This document shows, piece after piece, positions 57,485-64,000 of a DNA stretch of 64,000 nucleotides (the stretch's first letter is position 1; every line of letters begins with the position of its first letter). This stretch comes from Cellvibrio zantedeschiae. GTDB lineage: Bacteria > Pseudomonadota > Gammaproteobacteria > Pseudomonadales > Cellvibrionaceae. Both the position numbers and the translations under genes were made by a program. Location of the stretch: contig NZ_BMYZ01000001.1 of the NCBI RefSeq assembly GCF_014652535.1, forward strand, positions 1 through 64,000. Direction: 5' to 3'. The notes under the pieces are model-generated. The model was given only the letters and a program-made list of their open reading frames with translations, had not been told where the DNA came from and made no database searches.

Positions 57485-57513
57485 TTGTCAGCCATACGCA
57501 CATTCCTTTATGT
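57485..57513 (+). promoter_or_regulatory. Possible GH13 promoter
   Basis: TTGTCA (57485-57490), 17-bp spacer and TTATGT (57508-57513). A degenerate half-site CATACGCA (57493-57500) lies in the spacer. Confidence 0.4.
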
Positions 57514-57580
57514 ATTGCCAAAATAATTAGCTTGCAGACTGAATGAGCAAGATGCGGTCTACCAATAACAAATTAGTCCC

Positions 57581-57612
57581 AGCCTGGCAGGTGTAATCGC
57601 CTTAGCCAGGCT
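57581..57612 (+). promoter_or_regulatory. Hairpin before the GH13 ribosome binding site
   Basis: AGCCTGGC (57581-57588) and GCCAGGCT (57605-57612) form a perfect 8-bp stem. The loop holds AGGTGTAATC (57589-57598), repeated exactly as the SD-to-start segment (57616-57625) of the GH13 gene. Confidence 0.6.
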
Positions 57613-57625
57613 ATGAGGTGTAATC

Positions 57626-59245
57626 ATGCAACAAAATCCCTGGTGGCGCGGCGCGGTCATCTATCAAGTTTATCCTCGCAGTATGATGGATAGTAATAAT
57701 GATGGCATAGGCGATATTCCGGGCATTATTAGCAAGCTGGATTACATTGCCAGCCTCGGTGTGGATGCAATTTGGATTTCGCCATTTTTTAAATCGCCCA
57801 TGAAAGATTTTGGCTATGATATTTCTGATTATCGAGCCATTGACCCAATTTTTGGCACCTTAGCTGATTTTGATGAGCTCATTGTGCAAGCTCATGCGCG
57901 CAATATAAAAATTATTATTGATCAAGTATTGAATCACACCTCGGATCAGCACGCCTGGTTTGAGGAAAGCCGTGAGTCCAAAGACAATCCAAAAGCTGAT
58001 TGGTATGTGTGGGCTGACGCAAATCCCGATGGCACTCCGCCCAACAATTGGCTTTCAATTTTTGGTGGATCTGCGTGGGAGTGGGAGCCTCGTCGTTGCC
58101 AATATTATTTACACAATTTTTTAAAGACCCAACCCGATTTGAATTATCACTGCCCTGCGTTGCGCGAACAAATTTTGCAAGAAGTGGAATTCTGGCTAAA
58201 ACGCGGTGTGGACGGTTTGCGTTTGGATGCCATTATTTTTTGTTTCCATGACAAACAACTGCGTTCAAATCCAGCTAAACCAGTTGAAGAAAGAAAAGGC
58301 CGCGGTTTTAGGGAAGATAATCCTTACGCATTTCAGCGCCATGTTCACGATACTTGCCAGCCGGAAAATATAGGGTTTTTGGAATCACTGCGCAGCTTGA
58401 TGAATCGCTACCCTGGCACAGTTACGCTGGGGGAAATTGCGTCAGAAGATTCATTGAAAACCATGGCGGAATATACGGCAGGCAACACGCGCTTGCACAT
58501 GACCTATAGTTTTGAATTATTAGTTGATAATTTATCTGCAAGCTATATTCGCGAAACTGTTGAAACCTTGGAAAAAAACCTAACCGACGGTTGGCCATGC
58601 TGGGCTTTTGGTAACCATGATGTAGTGCGTGTTATGTCGCGCTGGAAGGGCGAAGAGCACGCGCCTGCCAAAGCAAAATTGCTTAATGAATTATTATTTT
58701 CGCTGCGCGGAAGTGTGTGTTCTTACCAGGGTGAAGAGTTGGGTTTAACTGAAGCCGAAATTGCACAGCATGAGTTGCAAGATCCTTATGGCATTACTTT
58801 TTGGCCGCGCTTTAAAGGTCGCGACGGTTGTCGTACGCCAATGCCGTGGAGCAAAAGCGCAATTAATGCAGGCTTTTCACAAGGTAAAACCTGGCTGCCA
58901 GTGTCGCCAGAACATCTTCCTATGGCCGTAGATCTGCAAGATGCGGATAAAAACTCTGTGTTACACGCGTTTAGAAAATTTCTTGCGTGGCGCAAGCAAC
59001 AGCCTGCGTTATTGTGGGGTGATATTGAGTTTTTAGATGCACCGGAAAATGTGTTGTTGTTTGTGCGCACTTATGAAGGCCAACGTTTATTGGCAGCATT
59101 TAATTTATCGGCTGTGACTGAAACAGTTAATCTAGGTGGTAGAAAAGCTATGCCTATAAAAGCGCATGACGAAGTTTCAGCACAATGTAATGGTGATCAA
59201 TTAACCTTGTCACCCTATGCTAGTTTTTTTGCATCGCTCGATTAA
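57626..59245 (+). CDS. GH13 alpha-glucosidase
   Basis: 539 aa, no signal peptide visible, so cytoplasmic or periplasmic by another route. The barrel begins WWRGAVIYQVYPRSMMDSNN. The catalytic set is the nucleophile Asp in VDGLRLDAI, the acid Glu in TLGEIAS and the third Asp in FGNHDVVRV; DQVLNHTSDQH is the first conserved region. The pattern is that of the oligo-1,6-glucosidase / alpha-glucosidase branch (GH13_23-like). It should split maltose and short maltodextrins. SD GAGGTG lies 6 bases upstream. Confidence 0.94.
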   Translation: MQQNPWWRGAVIYQVYPRSMMDSNNDGIGDIPGIISKLDYIASLGVDAIWISPFFKSPMKDFGYDISDYRAIDPIFGTLADFDELIVQAHARNIKIIIDQVLNHTSDQHAWFEESRESKDNPKADWYVWADANPDGTPPNNWLSIFGGSAWEWEPRRCQYYLHNFLKTQPDLNYHCPALREQILQEVEFWLKRGVDGLRLDAIIFCFHDKQLRSNPAKPVEERKGRGFREDNPYAFQRHVHDTCQPENIGFLESLRSLMNRYPGTVTLGEIASEDSLKTMAEYTAGNTRLHMTYSFELLVDNLSASYIRETVETLEKNLTDGWPCWAFGNHDVVRVMSRWKGEEHAPAKAKLLNELLFSLRGSVCSYQGEELGLTEAEIAQHELQDPYGITFWPRFKGRDGCRTPMPWSKSAINAGFSQGKTWLPVSPEHLPMAVDLQDADKNSVLHAFRKFLAWRKQQPALLWGDIEFLDAPENVLLFVRTYEGQRLLAAFNLSAVTETVNLGGRKAMPIKAHDEVSAQCNGDQLTLSPYASFFASLD

Positions 59246-59288
59246 TACTTTTTTTGCATGGTACCCTTGTCTTCCAGACAACATCTTT

Positions 59289-59313
59289 AAGGCGCCTTAG
59301 GGCGCCTTTTTTT
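59289..59313 (+). terminator. Terminator of the GH13 gene
   Basis: AAGGCGCC (59289-59296) and GGCGCCTT (59301-59308), loop TTAG, then a T run. Confidence 0.85.
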
Positions 59314-59474
59314 GCGCGATACAAATGTGTTTAAGCGCCTTTATTAGCGTCACTTCCAATCTTATTTTCTTTTTGACTTTATTATGTTTATTGGTTGTCG
59401 CGCACTTCCAGATTTATTTGCGTGTTTAAAATTTCATCTACACATTATTAATTTTTAATGTAAAAAATACTTTT

Positions 59475-59506
59475 GCATACGTATGCGTTTTGTTGAATAC
59501 GTATGC
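59475..59506. promoter_or_regulatory. Two TACGTA-centred operators before the TonB receptor
   Basis: GCATACGTATGC (59475-59486) and GAATACGTATGC (59495-59506), centres exactly 20 bp (about two helical turns) apart. They lie just upstream of a candidate -35 (TTGTCG, 59513) and -10 (TACTAT, 59537; 18-bp spacer). Confidence 0.85.
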
Positions 59507-59646
59507 ACACTATTGTCGTGCTTTAGCGACAAAGCCTACTATCCTCCCGAGGGCAGAACCAATCTGTTTTACGAGCTGCAGGTTTTGTTTCAACAAAATT
59601 TGTGAGAAAAAATAATAGAGTACACACCCGCGGGGAATACTAGATC

Positions 59647-62487
59647 ATGAAAAAATTACCGTTCAATCATATGCTGGCACTCTTATCAACCATGACGTTG
59701 GTAGCAGGCTCTCATGCAGTTTATGCGCAGCAGGCCGCAGCGGAAGCCGAAGAAGTTGTAGTGACCGGTTTTAAAGCGAGCTTGGAAAAAGCGCAAGAAG
59801 TTAAGAAGGCCAGTTCTTCTATTGTTGAAGCTATTGCAGCAGAAGATATTGGTAAATTACCTGATAGTAGTATTGCAGAATCTTTGGCGCGTTTGCCTGG
59901 CTTGGCTGGTGAGCGTCGCGACGGTCGTACCAGTGGTTTGTCTGTGCGTGGTTTTAACGAGAACTACGTTGCCACCACCATGAATGGCCGTGAAATTCTC
60001 GGCATCGGTGACAACCGCGGTGTTGAGTACGATTTGTATCCATCAGAAATTATTTCTGGCGCAACTATTTATAAAACGCCCGATGCAACTTTGGTTAACC
60101 AAGGGTTGGGCGGTATTGTAAATTTGTCCACCATTCGTCCGTTGGATCACGCTCCGGTTATGAGCGTTAGTGGCAACTTTGAACAAAATGATTTGAAATC
60201 TGCAAACCCTGATTTTAAAGATACAGGCCATCGTTTGGCATTTACCTACGCTGATAAATTTGCAGATGACACAATTGGTGTTGCGCTTTCTGTTGCAACT
60301 ATGGAATCGCCAAGCCAAGAGCAACAATTCCGCGCGTGGGGCTACACCGATGTTGACACTAATGGCGACGGCGTAAATGACGCGCGTGCAATTGGTGGCC
60401 AGGATACCAACGTGCGTTCTTCGCTCATGAAACGCGATACTTATTCAGGTGTTTTCCAATATCGTCCAAACGATAAAGTGGAAGTAACTGTCGACGCTTT
60501 GCATATCGATTTTAATGACGACAAAGTATTCCGCGGTTACGAAGAAGGTTTTGCGTGGGGCGGTGGTGCAGTAAATACTTATGGCAATGTTGTTGATGGT
60601 TTGGCCATGTCTGGTACCACCAGTAACTTCGCAAGCGTTATCCGTAACGATGGCGACAGCAAAGAAGCGAAGCTTGATACTTTTGGTTTGAATGTAAAAT
60701 ATTTCCTCTCTGACGAGTGGTCATTAACGCTTGATGCAGCAACTGGTAAATCAGAGAAAGACCAATTGGATATGGAATCTTATTCCGGTGTTGGTCGTGC
60801 TCCATTTGGTGGTGCTGTTACTGCGGGCCCCCAAGGTGCAAAAAATGCACGCGCATGGACTATGACATCTAAAGGTGCATTCTTCTCTGCACATCCAAGT
60901 TTGACTCAACCTGACTACAGCAACGCAGCCATTATTAAATTAGCGGGTCCACAAGCCTGGGGCGGTGGTGCATCTCCTGCATTTGGTGGTCGTAATGATC
61001 AGCAAGATGGTTTCGTAAATAACCCACACTTTGAAGAAGAATTAACTACCTTGCGTCTGCAAGCATCTGGCGATGTTGAGTTCTCAATCGTAACAGGTGT
61101 TGAATTTGGTATTAATTATTCTGATCGTAGCAAATCAAAAGTTAACTATGGTGCGTTCTTAACGTCACCAGAATATTACGCTGCTGACGGTGTAACTATT
61201 GATGCGGGTGATGCGGCAGTTCCAACTAAATACATCACCGGTGTTGCCGATTTGAGCGTGTTTGGTTTGGGCAAAATGCTTGCTTATGACGGTATTCAAA
61301 TGTACCGCGATGGTTATTACAAAGAGACACCTGCAGCCTTATTTGAAACTAACCGTTTAGGTGATACTTACACTGTTGATGAAGAAGTAACAACATTATT
61401 TGGTATGGCTAAATTCGAAACCGGTGTTCTGACAGGTAATGTTGGTTTGCAAGTTATTAGCACTGATCAATCAGCAACCGGCTTTGCAACGCAAACTAAA
61501 GCTGGCGGTTACGTGCAAGCAACACCGGTTAAAGATGGCAAAAAATATGTGCAATTGTTGCCAAGCTTGAACATGAATTTCCAGATTACAGATGATCAAG
61601 TAGTGCGTTTTGCATCGGCAAAAACACAATCGCGTTCACGTATGGATGACATGCGTCCAAACAGCACCATTGGTTTCTCGTTCGATACAGCGCGTCGTAA
61701 CAGTACAGATCCATTGTTCAGTGCGTGGAGTGCTTCATCAGGTAATTCAACATTGAAACCAACGGAAGCTATTCAGTTTGACTTGTCTTACGAGTGGTAT
61801 TTTGCAGAAGACGGTTTGTTGTCTGCTGCTTACTTCTACAAAGATTTGCAATCATGGAATCTTAATACTCGCGTAGTGACAGATTTCAGCAGCTACATTA
61901 TTCCTGGTTACCATGATGTATTTACCGCGGCAGATACGGCTGCAGGTTACAGCTTGAAATCAAAACAAGGTGTGACAACTGCTAACGTTGCAGCAGGTTC
62001 TGGTTATGCAGCTGGTACAGAATTCCAGGCAAATATTCCGTTGCGTTTAGTCAGTGACTATCTGGATGGTTTAGGTGTTATCGCAAGTGCCGCATTTATG
62101 GACGGTGAAATTGATAACGCTGGCGTTAAACAAGAAGTTCCTGGTTTGTCCAAAGAAACCTATCAGTTGACCGTGTACTACGAAAACTCAGGTTTCGAAG
62201 CTCGTGTGTCTGCACGTAAGCGTGATGAATACTTGTCTGAAACCCAGGGCTTAAGTTTGGCGTTGACTCCAGGTACAGATTTAGGTGCAACGTTGGTTGA
62301 TGCGCAAATTGGTTATAACTTTGCAAACAGCGGCATTCAGGCTCTTGAAGGTTTGACTATCACCCTGCAAGCGCAAAATTTAACGAACGAATCTACAGTA
62401 GTAACTGAACCTGATGACGCTCGCGAAATTGATCGCTACCAGAACTTTGGCGCTAACTATTTGTTAGGCTTCAGCTACAAGTTCTAA
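59647..62487 (+). CDS. TonB-dependent receptor, maltodextrin type
   Basis: 946 aa. Signal peptide (about 1-27), a short TonB-box-like segment before EEVVVTGFKAS, plug domain (about 35-170) with SIVEAIAAEDIGKLPDSSIA, RLPGLAGERRDGRTSGLSVRG and NQGLGGIVNLSTIRPLD, then a 22-strand barrel ending GFSYKF with terminal Phe. This is the large carbohydrate-type branch (Caulobacter MalA-like). With its LacI operators and neighbours it most likely imports maltodextrins through the outer membrane. Energy would come from TonB-ExbBD, not encoded here. Confidence 0.93.
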   Translation: MKKLPFNHMLALLSTMTLVAGSHAVYAQQAAAEAEEVVVTGFKASLEKAQEVKKASSSIVEAIAAEDIGKLPDSSIAESLARLPGLAGERRDGRTSGLSVRGFNENYVATTMNGREILGIGDNRGVEYDLYPSEIISGATIYKTPDATLVNQGLGGIVNLSTIRPLDHAPVMSVSGNFEQNDLKSANPDFKDTGHRLAFTYADKFADDTIGVALSVATMESPSQEQQFRAWGYTDVDTNGDGVNDARAIGGQDTNVRSSLMKRDTYSGVFQYRPNDKVEVTVDALHIDFNDDKVFRGYEEGFAWGGGAVNTYGNVVDGLAMSGTTSNFASVIRNDGDSKEAKLDTFGLNVKYFLSDEWSLTLDAATGKSEKDQLDMESYSGVGRAPFGGAVTAGPQGAKNARAWTMTSKGAFFSAHPSLTQPDYSNAAIIKLAGPQAWGGGASPAFGGRNDQQDGFVNNPHFEEELTTLRLQASGDVEFSIVTGVEFGINYSDRSKSKVNYGAFLTSPEYYAADGVTIDAGDAAVPTKYITGVADLSVFGLGKMLAYDGIQMYRDGYYKETPAALFETNRLGDTYTVDEEVTTLFGMAKFETGVLTGNVGLQVISTDQSATGFATQTKAGGYVQATPVKDGKKYVQLLPSLNMNFQITDDQVVRFASAKTQSRSRMDDMRPNSTIGFSFDTARRNSTDPLFSAWSASSGNSTLKPTEAIQFDLSYEWYFAEDGLLSAAYFYKDLQSWNLNTRVVTDFSSYIIPGYHDVFTAADTAAGYSLKSKQGVTTANVAAGSGYAAGTEFQANIPLRLVSDYLDGLGVIASAAFMDGEIDNAGVKQEVPGLSKETYQLTVYYENSGFEARVSARKRDEYLSETQGLSLALTPGTDLGATLVDAQIGYNFANSGIQALEGLTITLQAQNLTNESTVVTEPDDAREIDRYQNFGANYLLGFSYKF

Positions 62488-62514
62488 GCACTGTTGCTAG
62501 ACTAAGTTAAAGAT

Positions 62515-62548
62515 AACCCTGTTAGTTTTTCGCTAGCAGGGTTTTTTT
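62515..62548 (+). terminator. Terminator of the TonB receptor gene
   Basis: An 11-bp stem with one wobble, AACCCTGTTAG (62515-62525) against CTAGCAGGGTT (62533-62543), then TTTTT. It implies that the next gene is transcribed separately or at a reduced level. Confidence 0.8.
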
Positions 62549-62586
62549 GCAACTAAGGCGCTTCCAAAAATTACTAAAGGCCAGCA

Positions 62587-64000
62587 ATGAATAAGCCTAT
62601 AAAAAAAGTTGTGATCGTCGGCGGTGGCACAGCGGGTTGGATGTCTGCTGCGTTACTAAAAAAAGTAATGGGCTCTGTTGTCGATATCGAACTTATTGAA
62701 TCTGAAGAAATCGGCAGAATTGGGGTGGGCGAGGCAACGATTCCACCTATTCGCTATTTCAATCAAGCATTGGGAATCGATGAAGCAGAGTTTCTTCGTG
62801 AGACTAAAGCCAGCATTAAACTCGCTATTAAATTTGAAAACTGGCGTGTTCCCGGCGAAGGTTATTTCCATACTTTTGGTGGTGCAGGAAAAAACATCGG
62901 GTTTTGCGCGTTTCACCATTTTTGGTTGCGTGCAAAAACGCTGGGCGATAAATCCAGCCTATGGGATTACGATTTGAATTATCTCTGCGCAGCGTCAAAT
63001 AAATTTGCGCCCATAAATTCAAAAGATCCTGCCTTGGAAATGCAATATGCGTTTCATTTTGACGCATCGCTTTACGCAAATTTCTTACGAAAATTTAGTG
63101 AAAATATTGGTGTAATACGCACAGAAGGTTTGATTGAACGGGTCACTGTTCATCCGGATTCTGGTGCCGTAGATCATCTTATCTTGAAAAATGGCAGGGT
63201 AGTTCACGGCGATTTATTTGTAGATTGCTCTGGTATGCGTGCTTTATTGATTCAACAAACACTGGGCACGGGTTACGAAGATTGGAGTCACTGGTTGCCT
63301 TGTGATCGTGCTATTGCTGTGCCCTCAGAACGCCTCGCGGCGACTTTGCCTTATACGCGCTCAATTGCCCATTCCGCCGGTTGGCAGTGGAGAATTCCTT
63401 TACAACACCGCAATGGTAATGGAATCGTCTATAGCAGCAATCATTATTCGCAAGATGAAGCTGCGGCCATACTACTAAATAATTTGGATTCCAAAGCGCT
63501 GGCCGAACCGAATTTTATTTCGTTTAAAACCGGTCGTCGGTTAAAACAATGGAACAAAAATGTTATTGCTGTGGGTTTGTCGAGCGGTTTTTTGGAGCCA
63601 CTTGAATCTACCAGTATCCACCTTATCCAATCAGCCATAGTTCGCCTGATAAAACTTTTTCCGCATGCGGGAATAGATGCAGTTAACGTTGCGGAATACA
63701 ACAGGCAATCGAAAACCGAGTTTGAGCAGGTGCGCGATTTTATTATTTTGCATTATCACGTCAATGAGCGAACTGATAGCCAATTCTGGCGCGATCTGCG
63801 CAATATGGAAATTCCTGAAAGTCTTACACACAAAATTAATTTGTTCCGGGCTACAGGAAAAATATTTCGTGAGCAGGATGACCTATTTTTAGAAAGTTCC
63901 TGGCTACAGGTTATGTTGGGGCAGGGTATTGTTCCGCGTGATTATCATGCGCTGGCCGATAATCTATCTGAGCCCGATTTAATGTCTTTGCTCGCCAATA
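62587..64000 (+). CDS. Tryptophan-halogenase-family flavoprotein (truncated by window end)
   Basis: The ORF from 62587 is open to the last base (471 codons seen; family about 500-540). FAD site GGGTAGW (12-18), GVGEATIPP, the lysine in ASIKLAIKFENW (Lys78, in the place of catalytic Lys79 of PrnA), W-x-W-x-I-P (266-271), and GLSSGFLEPLESTS with the Glu-Ser pair that matches Glu346-Ser347 of PrnA. All residues needed for FADH2-dependent halogenation are therefore present. Genes of this family often follow TonB receptors in sugar loci of Cellvibrio, Xanthomonas and Caulobacter; their substrate there is unknown. SD is weak (AAAGG). Confidence 0.9.
   Translation, partial: MNKPIKKVVIVGGGTAGWMSAALLKKVMGSVVDIELIESEEIGRIGVGEATIPPIRYFNQALGIDEAEFLRETKASIKLAIKFENWRVPGEGYFHTFGGAGKNIGFCAFHHFWLRAKTLGDKSSLWDYDLNYLCAASNKFAPINSKDPALEMQYAFHFDASLYANFLRKFSENIGVIRTEGLIERVTVHPDSGAVDHLILKNGRVVHGDLFVDCSGMRALLIQQTLGTGYEDWSHWLPCDRAIAVPSERLAATLPYTRSIAHSAGWQWRIPLQHRNGNGIVYSSNHYSQDEAAAILLNNLDSKALAEPNFISFKTGRRLKQWNKNVIAVGLSSGFLEPLESTSIHLIQSAIVRLIKLFPHAGIDAVNVAEYNRQSKTEFEQVRDFIILHYHVNERTDSQFWRDLRNMEIPESLTHKINLFRATGKIFREQDDLFLESSWLQVMLGQGIVPRDYHALADNLSEPDLMSLLAN

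Overview
The window comes from a Gammaproteobacterium of the Cellvibrionaceae type, most likely Cellvibrio or a close relative. The evidence is a Pseudomonas-like order of the housekeeping block, a 407-residue EF-Tu with an insertion in the G domain, lipoproteins and glycoside hydrolases with long poly-serine linkers, and two polysaccharide-degradation loci with a TonB-dependent receptor. I saw no insertion sequences, CRISPR arrays, prophage genes or rRNA genes.

Layout. (1) 1-3.7 kb: alr-birA-coaX-SPOR-domain gene, tightly packed. (2) 3.7-5.5 kb: tRNA-Thr(UGU), a decayed tRNA-Tyr remnant, tRNA-Gly(UCC), tRNA-Thr(GGU) and tuf. The cluster has the upstream side of a tufB locus but is followed directly by rpsJ, as in a tufA locus; secE, nusG, rplKAJL, rpoBC, rpsLG and fusA are absent from between. 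(3) 5.6-19.7 kb: complete S10, spc and alpha ribosomal operons from rpsJ to rplQ, including secY, the short rpmJ and rpoA. Promoters are visible before rpsJ and rpsM, and terminator-like hairpins lie after rpmJ, after rpoA and after rplQ. (4) 19.7-25.2 kb: a PEBP-like lipoprotein, a CadC-like membrane regulator with TPRs, and uvrA. (5) 25.3-34.7 kb: an accessory stretch between uvrA and the MFS-ssb pair. It holds an unknown lipoprotein, a PadR/HAAS membrane-protein pair with its operator, DUF72 and DUF2934 proteins, and a divergent c-di-GMP pair (PAS-GGDEF-EAL against a tandem HD-GYP protein). (6) 34.9-37 kb: MFS exporter and ssb. (7) 37-40.4 kb: small secreted and membrane proteins, including a duplicated four-cysteine module, then a frameshifted soxR facing a monooxygenase-like gene across a perfect SoxR box.

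(8) 40.5-47 kb: a plant-polysaccharide locus with a membrane-anchored AraC regulator, a GH5 lipoprotein, a hotdog-fold protein, a GH39 xylosidase-like enzyme and a GH43 enzyme with a Tat-type signal. (9) 47.5-51.9 kb: a MacAB-type export system with one adaptor, one ATPase and two permeases. (10) 52-64 kb: an alpha-glucan (maltose/starch) locus with a LacI regulator, sugar MFS transporter, GH15 glucoamylase, GH13 alpha-glucosidase, TonB receptor and a tryptophan-halogenase-family flavoprotein cut by the window end. Six copies of a TACGTA-centred palindrome lie between GH15 and GH13 and before the TonB receptor, and tie this last group into one regulon, presumably under the local LacI protein.

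How they work together: in the last locus the TonB receptor would import maltodextrins, the GH15 lipoprotein and GH13 enzyme would hydrolyse them, and the MFS permease would move the sugar into the cytoplasm. The role of the halogenase-like protein there is not established.
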